Shown one piece after another: positions 34,547 through 45,864 of a stretch of DNA of 64,000 nucleotides. Below the pieces are notes generated by a model. That model saw nothing but the letters and a program-made list of their open reading frames with translations, was not told the DNA's origin and did no database searches. Within the stretch, counting starts at the first letter, position 1; each line of letters opens with the position of its first letter. Made by a program: the position numbers and the translations under genes. The DNA comes from Novipirellula galeiformis (GTDB taxonomy: Bacteria > Planctomycetota > Planctomycetia > Pirellulales > Pirellulaceae), in NCBI RefSeq assembly GCF_007860095.1, contig NZ_SJPT01000001.1, forward strand, positions 882,212 to 946,211, written 5' to 3'.

Positions 34547-36037
34547 CTACGTCGGTTCCGGCAACGCGCGCCTCCATTTAGCAGCGACCAGCGACATTCC
34601 CTCGCCTATCCATGATTTCAGCGGAGGACTCATGGGGATCACCATCAATACGCTCGCGAGTGCGATGGCCGGGCCAAGCAGCAAACTTGCTGGCAGGATG
34701 CTGATCAAGAGCATCGGGAAATCGAGCGGGAAGCCATGACGATTCATGGCGAACCAAATGCCAATCATGACGACACCATGAGCCGACAAGGTCGCGATAA
34801 CAGCGCCTTGTAATCCCAGCATCGGAAGCAAGGCGGCATTCAAAACGAGATTGATGACCAAGCCAACGGCAATGGCAACGCCGACCCACTTGCCACGCTC
34901 GGCTACCCACAAATAGTCTTGCCCGATCATGACCAGCGACGCCCAGATGTAAAAAACAAACGCCATTGGCATTAACGACAAACCATCGGAATAACGATTT
35001 TGAAGCAAATTGGCAAACAACCATGGTGCGATCAACAAGGTCGCAGCACTTCCCGTGGTGAACACGATCGAAAGCGCGGCCAACACTTTTCGGAGACGCT
35101 CGATTACCGCTTCGCGTCGATCGGATTCCCAGTCTGCGGCGAGATAAGGCATCAAGACGCCCGCGATCATGCTGGCCAAACTGATCAACAACACCGGGAA
35201 AATCCGACCACTGTGGTATTGTCCCACTGCGGCTTGCCCCATTTGTTCGCCCCCCTGGGTGAAGTGCAAAATCATGTAGCGGTCCGACATCTCGAACAAA
35301 TTGCTGAGCAAATTCATCGTCCAAAGTGCGATCGCGTAGGGCAGTAAACGTCGCCACATCGATGGAGCATGGAAACGGGAATCGCTGCGTGGCAGCCCCT
35401 GCCATCCGTTGGCGAGCGTCCATGCACCCGGCAGAATCGCAATCAAGGACGCAATCGCAAAGCTGAGGATCAAGCCGGTTAAGCCCCCTCCCTGCATCAA
35501 CCACGCCACTCCAACGATCGTGAACACGACGCTTTGGACGAACTGCATCATCGACGCGACTCGAACTTGACGCAGCGACGAGACCAATTGGTGAACGAAA
35601 TTAAAGGCGATGATCGCCAACACGCCTGCCGCGACGCTGTAGGTCAACGAGCGGTTATCGGATTCCAGGAAAATTAGCCACCCAAACCAGTCGGGTGCCA
35701 CCGCTAAACCGGTCATGAAGACAGCGGCACAGCTCACCGTCGCGAGCAGTAAACGCATGACAAGCGCACGGAGGTGCCCTTGTTGCCGATACGTTTCCAC
35801 GTACCGCGGCAACGATCCTGGCATGCCAAAGAGCATCACGGGAGTTGCCATCGTGATGAAGTCAAACGCCATCGCCCATTGCCCGACCACCGAGTCGTCC
35901 ATCAAACGACAAAACCAAACACTCCGAAAGAATCCGAGTGATCGTTGCACAATTGTCATCGCCAGGACAACAAGCATGCCGATGGCTAATGAATCGGCTG
36001 CGAAGCTCGATTGCGTTTCAGTCTTAGTCGAATTCAC
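34547..36037 (-). CDS. Polysaccharide flippase, Wzx/MOP superfamily
   Basis: A 496-residue, highly hydrophobic protein with about 12-14 membrane segments. It begins with MNSTKTETQS and the first helix (SLAIGMLVVLAMTIVQRSLGF), a normal pattern for O-antigen flippases (Wzx) and MATE-like exporters. Text such as MFGMPGSLPRYVETYRQQG and GQYHSGRIFPVLLISLASMIAGVLMPYLA fits the family. It starts at a GTG. It probably moves a lipid-linked glycan across the inner membrane. No glycosyltransferase lies next to it. Confidence 0.88.
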   Translation of the reverse strand: MNSTKTETQSSFAADSLAIGMLVVLAMTIVQRSLGFFRSVWFCRLMDDSVVGQWAMAFDFITMATPVMLFGMPGSLPRYVETYRQQGHLRALVMRLLLATVSCAAVFMTGLAVAPDWFGWLIFLESDNRSLTYSVAAGVLAIIAFNFVHQLVSSLRQVRVASMMQFVQSVVFTIVGVAWLMQGGGLTGLILSFAIASLIAILPGAWTLANGWQGLPRSDSRFHAPSMWRRLLPYAIALWTMNLLSNLFEMSDRYMILHFTQGGEQMGQAAVGQYHSGRIFPVLLISLASMIAGVLMPYLAADWESDRREAVIERLRKVLAALSIVFTTGSAATLLIAPWLFANLLQNRYSDGLSLMPMAFVFYIWASLVMIGQDYLWVAERGKWVGVAIAVGLVINLVLNAALLPMLGLQGAVIATLSAHGVVMIGIWFAMNRHGFPLDFPMLLISILPASLLLGPAIALASVLMVIPMSPPLKSWIGEGMSLVAAKWRRALPEPT

Positions 36038-36667
36038 AGCAGTGAGATGATGAGGTGTTGGCAGCGTCGTCGTGGATGAGCGTTGTTCCGCGCGAGATGG
36101 GGAGGCAACAAACGTCGAGCGATAATGGATCGATGAAACCTGGGATGTTTCCAGCGTCAGGAGGCTGAAAACTTGACCAACGGCCTCGAATCACCATTAA
36201 GGTTTACGGATGGCTTTGGATGTAGCGGTTGGTTGGGTTCGAAGTGATTTCACGGTTATGCCGAGCGGGCCCGTTGCGCCGAGCGGACCTGTTGCGCCGA
36301 GCGGGCCCGTTGCGAGGAGCGGGCCAGTCGTGCCGAGCGGGCCCGTTATGAGGAGCCGGAGTCAACGGTGGGATTGCAACGAGAGCAATGGTTCGATGGG
36401 TTTGTCATCCAGCCGATTTAGGCATGACGCTGGATCTCATCGCGTTGGACGGGGCGACCGGGCGAAAGCTCGAGGTTGGGGGGGATGTTTGTCAGGCTGG
36501 CTCGCGTCCGGATTGCGGTCGTCAATTTGGGGGGGCGGGTCTAGGCGTCGTTCGGTTGCGGCGTGAGAAAGCAGGAAGTCACCGGCTTTTGTTTGGCTTG
36601 AGCCATTTTCCTAACCTATGTTTCAACTCGCAGCGATACTGTTCTCCCGACCCTACGGTTTCTCCGA
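36038..36667. other. 630-bp gap between divergent flippase and GGDEF genes
   Basis: Holds the 18-bp tandem repeat at 36258-36360. An open frame (36210-36566, 118 codons) runs through the repeats. Its N-terminal half would read as repeated APSGPV, but the C-terminal half has no protein character. I did not call it. Promoters for both neighbours should be in this gap. The last 200 bp before 36667 have no evident feature. Confidence 0.4.
36258..36360. repeat. 18-bp minisatellite, 5.7 copies
   Basis: Tandem units of the form GCGCCGAGCGGGCCCGTT, starting at 36258, 36276, 36294, 36312 and 36330, with a partial sixth at 36348. Copies differ at the first and at scattered positions. The period is a multiple of three, and in one frame it spells APSGPV. 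Confidence 0.9.
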
Positions 36668-38908
36668 ATGAACCAGACCTCCTCTTCTTCCCCAGCCGAT
36701 TCGCTTGGAACCGTTACTGCTCCTGTGGCGGGGGGGGGACCGGCAGATTTTATTGAGAAGAACCTGCAATTGGAAAAGTTGCTCGCGGCGTTGCAGGCGG
36801 CGGCGCCGTTGCCTGAGGATCGCTGTTTGACTGCGACCGCCGAGGTCAAGTTTGAGAATCAATTGGCGATGGTGCGTCTTGGCATTGCCACCTCGCTTTT
36901 CTTGGCACTACGTGCGAAGCATGTTGCCACCGCAGCGCATTCGTTGCGAGTGGCATTGTCGTGTTCCGCTTGGGCTCATCGACTCGGGCTCGACGAAACG
37001 CAGCGAGATCGTATTGAGGTTGCTGCGCTGCTGCACGATCTAGGCAAAATTGGGATTCCTGATCGTGTGCTGCGAAAGCCTGGGAAGTTAACCGTCGAAG
37101 AACAATTGACGATGGATTGTTGTTCGCGATTAGGCGTGCAAATCCTAAGTGGTTGCACCAGCGACACCGAATTACTTGACATCGTGATGTACGCAAATTC
37201 ATGGTATGACGGTCGTCGGCATGACGATGGTCCGCGCGGAGATGCGTTGCCATTGGGAGCTCGGATGCTAGCGATCGCTGATGCGTTCGACGCAATGACG
37301 ACCGACCATGTGTACCGAAGTGCGATGAGTCGCGAGCGCGCGATTCAAAAGTTAGCCAAGGGTAGCAATTCCCAATTCGATCCTGAGCTGGTGAATGATT
37401 TCAGCCGGATGTTGGAAGACCGTCCTGAGATTCTACAAGGCGTGGTCGTGGATCGATGGCTCAAGCAATTGCAGAGCGATTCCGAATTACCCGTTTGGAA
37501 TGCCGATTTGGACCAAAAGTATGCCGGAGTATCGCTAGAAAATTATCAGGAAGGGGTGTTTCTCAACTCGCTTGTTAGCAAATTGAAAGACGCTGTGGTG
37601 TTCACCGACAGCGAAGGGACGGTCACGCGTTGGAACGACGCGATGCAGCGTCTAACCGGCATCTCCAGCGACGCAATGCAGGGCAAGGCATGGAGCAGCG
37701 AAGCCATCCGGCTTCGTGAAAAGGATTCGTCGCGTCATGAGGGAGCTTGCATTGTCGCGCAGTGCCTTCGCTCGGCCAGTTCTATCCAACGCAACATGGT
37801 CATCGAACAACCCGGCGGCGAGATGACGCCGGTGCATATGCAGGTAACTCCTGTAGCGGGGAGTCGACCCGGATGTTTGGGAACGGTCGTGGTGATTCGC
37901 GATGTTTCCGATGAAGCCGATATGCTCGAGAAGCTCGATACGCTCCATCAACAAGTCACTCGCGATCCTCTCACCGGAATTGCGAATCGAGCTTACTTTG
38001 ATGAGCAACTTGCCTTGTTGACGGAGCGTGCGAAAGCCGGAGGGGCAACCTTTAGTTTGATTATCTGTGACATCGACCACTTCAAACGGGTCAATGATGT
38101 GCATGGTCATCCCGCGGGCGATGAAGCCTTGATTCGTTTCGCTGCAATTTTGGAAAACCATAGTCGTGATGGCGATCTGGTCGCTCGTTATGGCGGCGAA
38201 GAGTTCTTGTTGATCGCGAATAATTGTGACAATGCGACCACCACGAAACGTGCTGAAGTGATCCGTATGGCGCTCGAACGAACTCCCCTCCCCAGCCTCG
38301 GCAACGAAACCGTAACGGCGAGTTTTGGTGTCACCGAGTTCCAAGCCGGAGATTCGGCCGAAACGATCCTGGCTCGATCCGATCGCGCCCTTTTGAAAGC
38401 GAAGGACAACGGTCGCAATCGTGTCATTCAACTTGGCTCGGGCAATCCTCCAAGCGACGCTGCCGAGACGCCCAAGCGAGGATGGTTTGCTTGGTTTGAC
38501 GGCGCCGACCTGCAGAAGAAAAGTGAATTCGATATTTTGACGCCGGTACCCGCGGCGATTGTGATCGAAAAGCTGAGAGGCTTTATTGCCGACCATGATG
38601 CCGAAGTGATCCATGTGACCGAAAATCAGGTGTCATTGAAGGTCAATTCGGTGTGCAGCACCGGAGGGCGTCGGCGGGTCGATCATCAAATTGTGCTCAA
38701 TGCACAGTTGACCCTTAGCGAACAAAAAAACGGTGATCCGTCGCTCCCTGCGACCCGGAATTGGGCCAGCACCAAGGTTCACGTCGTGGTGCGTCCCATC
38801 CGAAATCGAGATCGTCGAAACCGGGCGCTGAATCCTTGTGTGGTTCAACTCGTGTCGAGTTTGAGGAGCTACTTGATGGGCGAGATTGTCGCCGATCCCG
38901 AGAGCTAA
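36668..38908 (+). CDS. Multidomain signalling protein: HD (degenerate HD-GYP), PAS, GGDEF
   Basis: A 746-residue cytoplasmic protein. The HD domain spans about residues 80-270: HDLGKIGIPDRVL (His123-Asp124) is intact, but the usual HHE...DGxGYP block is replaced by YANSWYDGRRHDDGPRG, so c-di-GMP hydrolysis is doubtful. A PAS-like domain follows (about 300-420, VFTDSEGTVTRWN). The GGDEF domain (about 430-600) has GGEEF at 509-513 and the inhibitory RxxD site (RDGD) five residues before it. It looks like an active, feedback-inhibited diguanylate cyclase. The last 140 residues are an unassigned domain. Confidence 0.92.
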   Translation: MNQTSSSSPADSLGTVTAPVAGGGPADFIEKNLQLEKLLAALQAAAPLPEDRCLTATAEVKFENQLAMVRLGIATSLFLALRAKHVATAAHSLRVALSCSAWAHRLGLDETQRDRIEVAALLHDLGKIGIPDRVLRKPGKLTVEEQLTMDCCSRLGVQILSGCTSDTELLDIVMYANSWYDGRRHDDGPRGDALPLGARMLAIADAFDAMTTDHVYRSAMSRERAIQKLAKGSNSQFDPELVNDFSRMLEDRPEILQGVVVDRWLKQLQSDSELPVWNADLDQKYAGVSLENYQEGVFLNSLVSKLKDAVVFTDSEGTVTRWNDAMQRLTGISSDAMQGKAWSSEAIRLREKDSSRHEGACIVAQCLRSASSIQRNMVIEQPGGEMTPVHMQVTPVAGSRPGCLGTVVVIRDVSDEADMLEKLDTLHQQVTRDPLTGIANRAYFDEQLALLTERAKAGGATFSLIICDIDHFKRVNDVHGHPAGDEALIRFAAILENHSRDGDLVARYGGEEFLLIANNCDNATTTKRAEVIRMALERTPLPSLGNETVTASFGVTEFQAGDSAETILARSDRALLKAKDNGRNRVIQLGSGNPPSDAAETPKRGWFAWFDGADLQKKSEFDILTPVPAAIVIEKLRGFIADHDAEVIHVTENQVSLKVNSVCSTGGRRRVDHQIVLNAQLTLSEQKNGDPSLPATRNWASTKVHVVVRPIRNRDRRNRALNPCVVQLVSSLRSYLMGEIVADPES

Positions 38909-39035
38909 GCAGGTAGGCAGGAATGATTGGGAGAAATCCCATTAGCCGCTTGGGCGTTATCCCCGGTTGAACGTGGGAACCGTGGCTAACGCCAAAATGG
39001 CTAATCTACGGAAAGACTCCTGCCTAGCTGCTTAG
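38905..39035. repeat. 131-bp imperfect long inverted repeat (MITE-like)
   Basis: Outer arms CTAAGCAGGTAGGCAGGA (38905-38922) and TCCTGCCTAGCTGCTTAG (39018-39035) match at 17 of 18 positions. Inside, TTAGCCGCTTGGGCGTTA and the complement of TAACGCCAAAATGGCTAA pair with few mismatches. So the whole unit could fold into one hairpin. It overlaps the stop of the GGDEF gene. It may be a miniature mobile element or a planctomycete repeat family. The remaining sequence to 39209 has no gene. Confidence 0.75.
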
Positions 39036-39209
39036 AGCCGCAGCCAAGGGCGAAATCCTGTAGCCGTAGGGGCGATTCAGCCAAGCGGCTTCACACGCGG
39101 CTTCACGCGAAGCAATGCAAGGGGTGATTTCATTCCAATGGTCGGGGCGTTATCGTTCTAGGTTGACGAGAACCTCATATCTTCACCCTAAAACGGAGCG
39201 AATTCGGCC

Positions 39210-39833
<624 letters not shown>

Positions 39834-39876
39834 TTTGATGTAACGGGAACGGATCCGGCGCGCTAGCCCAAGCCAG

Positions 39877-39955
39877 GATGTAGGGCCGGTTCCTACCGGC
39901 CGATGACAGGCCGGCCAATGACAAGCCGGCCGGTGGGAACCGGCCCTACGACATC
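39877..39955. repeat. GGCCGGTTCC palindromic repeat after the SOD gene
   Basis: GATGTAGGGCCGGTTCCTACCGGCC, a middle part with two more GGCCGGCC-like words, and GGCCGGTGGGAACCGGCCCTACGACATC: arms complementary over about 20 bases. It is the same family as at about 24332 and 27620. Confidence 0.8.
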
Positions 39956-40002
39956 GATCAAGATGTTCTAGCCGCAGGTAAGTTTCAAAAGTGAATGAAG
40001 CG

Positions 40003-40035
40003 AAAAGGCGTTGCCACGGAGTGGCAACGCCTTTT
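40003..40035. terminator. Bidirectional rho-independent terminator between SOD and rpsA
   Basis: AAAAGGCGTTGCC and GGCAACGCCTTTT, a perfect 13-bp stem with a 7-base loop and a T6 run on the plus side. The minus side ends in TTTT, so it can end transcription of both convergent genes. Confidence 0.85.
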
Positions 40036-40132
40036 TTCGTTTGTTCATGGACCTAGTGTCGATTGGCGCAAAAAAAAACGGCGGACTCGAAAGTCCGCCG
40101 CGTGGTTTGCTCAATCGTAAGCGGTTGAGATC

Positions 40133-41932
<1,800 letters not shown>

Positions 41933-42025
41933 GGAAATTGATACCAAGTGAGCTTTGAACCTTCGGTGCGAGACGTGCAGCCGGTTCAAGCTCGGAGGGG
42001 GTTAGAGTGCTTGTTTGTCTCTTCA

Positions 42026-42044
42026 GCTCGACACATCGTCGAGC
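42026..42044 (-). promoter_or_regulatory. Hairpin in the rpsA leader
   Basis: GCTCGAC and GTCGAGC pair perfectly around ACATC, about 94 bases upstream of the rpsA start. It could form part of an autoregulatory structure bound by S1. That is inference; the structure itself is seen. Confidence 0.4.
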
Positions 42045-42210
42045 GCCTAGTGGGGTAACCTAACAAAGGGGCAAAAACGTCACAACAGCTTTACCGCTAG
42101 TTTCACGACGAAAAAGCCGATCCGTTGCCATTTTGCGACCAGATCGGTATCAAATGGCCTATCCCGTGTCCGTAGTTGCTCGTTCCGAGCTCGACCCATT
42201 CGAAAAGCCC

Positions 42211-42678
42211 ATGTCTGAATCACTCCCACTGCGAGTCGCCATCGGTGGCGATCACGCCGGTTTTCCGCTGAAAAAGATGATCGTCGAGCGTTTTGGCGAC
42301 CAGGTTAACGCGATGATTGATTGCGGCGCCCACAGTGAAGCGAGCTGTGATTACCCCGATTTTGCGGTCGCAGTAGCAAAAGAAATCCTAGAAGGACGAG
42401 CCGACAAGGGAATTATGGTTTGCGGCAGCGGGGTGGGCGTCAGCGTGGCGGCCAACAAAATCCACGGGATTCGGGCCTCGATCTGTCACGACACCTATTC
42501 AGCCCACCAAGGCGTCGAGCACGATGACATGAACGTGCTCTGCATCGGCGGGCGGATCATCGGCTCCGAATTGGCATTTGAGATCGTCCAGACATTCCTC
42601 GGTGCACAATACGAACCCGAGGATCGACATGCTCGGCGATTGGCCAAAGTTTTGGAAATCGAAAAAAACGGGATTTAA
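42211..42678 (+). CDS. rpiB: Ribose 5-phosphate isomerase B
   Basis: RpiB interconverts ribose 5-phosphate and ribulose 5-phosphate in the pentose phosphate pathway. The 155-residue product has GGDHAGFPLKK at the N-terminus, the active-site MVCGSGVGVSVAANK, and CHDTYSAHQGVEHDDMNVL. ATG 42211 is chosen over an upstream ATG at 42133 because homology starts at the later one. It ends 11 bp from the end of the convergent galE gene. Confidence 0.94.
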   Translation: MSESLPLRVAIGGDHAGFPLKKMIVERFGDQVNAMIDCGAHSEASCDYPDFAVAVAKEILEGRADKGIMVCGSGVGVSVAANKIHGIRASICHDTYSAHQGVEHDDMNVLCIGGRIIGSELAFEIVQTFLGAQYEPEDRHARRLAKVLEIEKNGI

Positions 42679-42689
42679 TTCGCGTTTGC

Positions 42690-43673
42690 TTACTTTGCGT
42701 AGCCGTTGGGATGGGCTTGATGCCACTTCCAAGCGGTTTCGACGATCGATTTGACGTCCATGTATTTGGGTTGCCATCCGAGCCGCTGCTGGGCCATGCG
42801 GGCGTCAGCGATCAATTCCGAAGGGTCACCGGCGCGGCGCGGCCCCATTTTTTCTGGAATGGGGTGCCCCGTGACTTCGCGGCACGCTTCGATGATCTCG
42901 CGGACACTGGTGCCGCGACCTGTACCTAGGTTCACGCACAAGCCTTTGCCAGGCTCGATTTTGTCGAGCGCCAGCAAATGAGCGGCGCCAAGATCGTCAA
43001 CGTGGATGTAGTCACGGACACAGGTGCCATCTTCGGTCGCGTAGTCGTCACCAAAGATGGTGATCGCGTCGCGTTGTCCGAGTGCGACTTGTAACACGAT
43101 GGGAATCAGGTGCGTTTCAGGGTCGTGATCTTCGCCGATCGATCCGTCCGGGCGTGCACCGGCTGCGTTAAAGTAGCGAAGCGCCGCGTAGCCAAAACCG
43201 TACGCCGCGGCATAGTCGGCCAAGGCATGTTCAAACACCATTTTGGTGAATCCATACGGATTGATCGGATTCTGGGGGGTCGTTTCTGGGATCGGAATCG
43301 TGTCGGGTTCCCCGTACGTGGCCGTGGTGCTGCTAAACACAATTTTCTTTACGTCGGCTTCACGCATTGCGTCGAGCAGTTCGACTGCATCGATCACGTT
43401 GTTGCGATAGTAAAGAGCCGGATCGTTGACGGATTCGTTCACCAAGGCGAAGGCGGCGAAGTGCATCACGGCATCAATTTTTTTGTCGCGAAGCGTTCGC
43501 ACGACTTTGGCTCGGTCGGACAATTCGCCTTGAACCAGCATGCCATCGGGGACCGATGCGGCGTGGCCTCGCGAGAGATTGTCATAAACGGTGACCGAGT
43601 GTCCGGCGTCTAGTAGCAATCGAACCGCGTGAGAACCGATATATCCCGCGCCACCTACCACTAGAACATTCAT
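42690..43673 (-). CDS. galE: UDP-glucose 4-epimerase
   Basis: GalE interconverts UDP-glucose and UDP-galactose, linking sugar metabolism and cell-surface glycan synthesis. The 327-residue product is an extended SDR enzyme: NAD-binding GGAGYIGSH, the catalytic Ser in FSSTTATYG, and Tyr and Lys in YGFTK. Further family text, ALRYFNAAGARPDG and RDYIHVDDLG, is intact. ATG 43673 begins MNVLVVGGAG. It is divergent from the second Xer recombinase gene. Confidence 0.95.
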   Translation of the reverse strand: MNVLVVGGAGYIGSHAVRLLLDAGHSVTVYDNLSRGHAASVPDGMLVQGELSDRAKVVRTLRDKKIDAVMHFAAFALVNESVNDPALYYRNNVIDAVELLDAMREADVKKIVFSSTTATYGEPDTIPIPETTPQNPINPYGFTKMVFEHALADYAAAYGFGYAALRYFNAAGARPDGSIGEDHDPETHLIPIVLQVALGQRDAITIFGDDYATEDGTCVRDYIHVDDLGAAHLLALDKIEPGKGLCVNLGTGRGTSVREIIEACREVTGHPIPEKMGPRRAGDPSELIADARMAQQRLGWQPKYMDVKSIVETAWKWHQAHPNGYAK

Positions 43674-43916
43674 GGCAATCGTACTTTCTAAAACAGTTGG
43701 AATGGTCGGACGTACAAAAAGACAAAACCAAGTGGGAACGCCATCTCTGTCCAAGGGCGACCGTGTCGTTTGTCGAATCAGCAGATAAGGGTAGTTTCAT
43801 GATTCCGCCAATGCCATAGCAGTGCTACGTGACGTCCACATGCCTAGCATCCTGTGCTGCGTGATGAAGACAGGCTGGAAACCTATCCCACATTTTCAAT
43901 CTCGCAGGGGGATGCC

Positions 43917-44870
43917 TTGGCAAAACGACCCACCAAGCTCGAATTGCTTCAGAAGGCGGGGCCGCCGCCCAAGTCGAGTCGTGCGACCGAAACGGTTTGC
44001 AACGAGTTCCTCGACTATTTGCGTAGTGAATGCCACTTAGCGGCCAACACGATCGCCGCCTATGGTCGCGACATGCGCCGCTTCACGACTTGGCTCGGCA
44101 CCGGGGCGCTAAACCAAATCTCGATTAGTGATTTGTCATCCTATGTTGGTGAGCTTAACGAAGCGGAGTTGGCCCCGGCATCGATCGCGCGAAACGTGGT
44201 CGCGGTTCGCACGTTCTTCAAGTATTTACAGCTTGAAGGGATCGTCGAAAGCAATCCCGCCGAGCTGATTGCCACTCAGAAAATGTGGGAGCGTGTGCCG
44301 GGCGTTTTGTCGACTCGGCAAGTCGAAGGGTTTCTCGCTTCCCCACGAAAATCAGATGTGTATTGGCAGCGTGATGTGGCCATGTTGGAGGTGTTGTACG
44401 CGACCGGATGCCGTGCCTCGGAAGTTTGCTCGATCCGCGTGCGGGACATGTCGCTAAGCGAAAAGTTTTTGAAGTGCGAAGGCAAAGGGGGCAAGCAGCG
44501 CATGGTGCCGATCGGTTCGCGAGCGATCGCTGCGATCGTTCGTTATTGTGAAGAGTTGCGAGGTAAATTGGCGGAAAAGAGCCCCCATCCCCCCGAGGAA
44601 CTGTTCTTGTCACGCAGCGGTCGTGCTCTGGATCGCATTCATTTGTGGCGACTGGTGAAGTTCTATGCCAAACGCGTTGGAATCGACCCGTCGATTAGCC
44701 CCCATAGTTTGCGGCATAGTTTTGCAACGCATTTATTGGCCGGTGGCGCCGATTTGCGATTGGTGCAGGAGATGCTGGGACACGCGAGCATTCAGACAAC
44801 GCAAATCTATACCCATGTGGAGCACTCGCGGCTCAAGAAGGTGCATCAACGTTTTCATCCCCGCGCGTGA
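43917..44870 (+). CDS. Tyrosine recombinase, XerC/XerD family (second copy)
   Basis: A 317-residue recombinase from a TTG start that is preceded by a strong Shine-Dalgarno-like GGGGGA; the frame is open from a GTG at 43854, but those 21 codons lie in the intergenic repeat. Core-binding domain: FLDYLRSECHLAANTI. Catalytic domain: Arg in YATGCRASEV, Lys in CEGKGGKQRMVP, HSLRHSFATHL and GHASIQTTQIYTHV with the active Tyr. It is about 30 kb from the other Xer gene, and together they may form XerC and XerD. It contains a 25-residue N-terminal extension (KAGPPPKSS) not seen in the first. Confidence 0.9.
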   Translation: MAKRPTKLELLQKAGPPPKSSRATETVCNEFLDYLRSECHLAANTIAAYGRDMRRFTTWLGTGALNQISISDLSSYVGELNEAELAPASIARNVVAVRTFFKYLQLEGIVESNPAELIATQKMWERVPGVLSTRQVEGFLASPRKSDVYWQRDVAMLEVLYATGCRASEVCSIRVRDMSLSEKFLKCEGKGGKQRMVPIGSRAIAAIVRYCEELRGKLAEKSPHPPEELFLSRSGRALDRIHLWRLVKFYAKRVGIDPSISPHSLRHSFATHLLAGGADLRLVQEMLGHASIQTTQIYTHVEHSRLKKVHQRFHPRA

Positions 44871-45009
44871 TACGCGGGTGGACGATCGTTTGCACAGCGT
44901 CAATCGTTTGCATGGTGGCAATCGCTTGCGCTGGGGCCGATGCGGTGCAGCGGTTGTTTGGTAGCGGTTGTTTGGCAGCCGAGTCTCGGGGGCGTTCCGG
45001 CGCGCGGGA

Positions 45010-45672
45010 TCAATTGGGCCAGTCGGGGTCCGCGATTTTGCGGCCCATGGCGGACAATCGTGATTGGGCATCGAGCAGTCGTTGCCAAGCGGAGAAGGAG
45101 AGTACGACCTCGTCGCTGCCTTCGTTGGTCTTTGCCGTTTCGATCAATTTGTGCAAACGTGCTTGAAGGTAATCAAGGATCTCACAAAGTTGCGCCTTCT
45201 GGCCTGGCGAGAGTCCATCGGGAATCGATGGAGTGTCGACGATTTGGATCAGTTCGGAGGGGTAAGGGGACTTCGATTCTTGGTTCAGTTCCAGCGCAAT
45301 CGAGCTTTCTGCGGATGACATGTCGCGGCTGAGCGTCGGGTTGTCACTTCCCATCGCGGCCAGTCGTGCGGCGATTTGCTCTTCTGAGCCGACCAAAATC
45401 AAGCTGCGACCCAGGGCGATTAAATCGCCATGGCGCAGGATCTTCAGCTGGCACTCGGTGCCGTTGACTTTTGTGCCATTGGTGCTGTCCAAATCCGTCA
45501 GCACGAGACGTTCATTGTCACGCTGGACTTTGAAGTGACAGCGACTGACACGCTCGTCATTAAGCTGGATGTCATTGCCTTCTTCGCGACCGACGGTCAG
45601 CGGTGGCTGCAGGTCTTCATAAACCTTGCCGCGATCAGCGCCATGGAGGATCTTGAGGGTCACGCCCGACAT
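45010..45672 (-). CDS. FHA-domain protein
   Basis: A 220-residue protein with an N-terminal forkhead-associated domain (about 5-95) that binds phosphothreonine: LTVGREEGNDIQL, RVSRCHFKV and LDSTNGTKVNG are the conserved loops. The rest (about 100-220) is a charged, helical region that ends in RLLDAQSRLSAMGRKIADPDW. It is probably a target or adaptor of Ser/Thr kinases such as the one at 18.8 kb. It lies tail to tail with the Xer gene. Confidence 0.9.
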   Translation of the reverse strand: MSGVTLKILHGADRGKVYEDLQPPLTVGREEGNDIQLNDERVSRCHFKVQRDNERLVLTDLDSTNGTKVNGTECQLKILRHGDLIALGRSLILVGSEEQIAARLAAMGSDNPTLSRDMSSAESSIALELNQESKSPYPSELIQIVDTPSIPDGLSPGQKAQLCEILDYLQARLHKLIETAKTNEGSDEVVLSFSAWQRLLDAQSRLSAMGRKIADPDWPN

Positions 45673-45864
45673 GGGGCTCTCCGCATGGAAAGGAAAAGGA
45701 GGACATTGGGTCTAGGTCGAGGGGGCCAAGTATAAACGCTATTGACGGTCGAGTCACCGCAGACCCCGTTGTTAATAGGGATCTTTCTGTTCTTTCACAA
45801 TCCGCTTGGCCCCCAGGGGGCTGGGGGCACCGAAACAAATGCTTGCGAAAAAAACGCGAAATTT

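Noticed and set aside
36210-36566. Plus-strand 118-codon frame with APSGPV repeats
   Set aside because: The repeat half fits a frame by period alone and the rest lacks protein character, so I recorded the minisatellite instead of a gene.
43854-43916. Upstream GTG start of the second Xer recombinase
   Set aside because: These codons overlap an intergenic repeat word, and a TTG with a strong ribosome-binding site follows at 43917.
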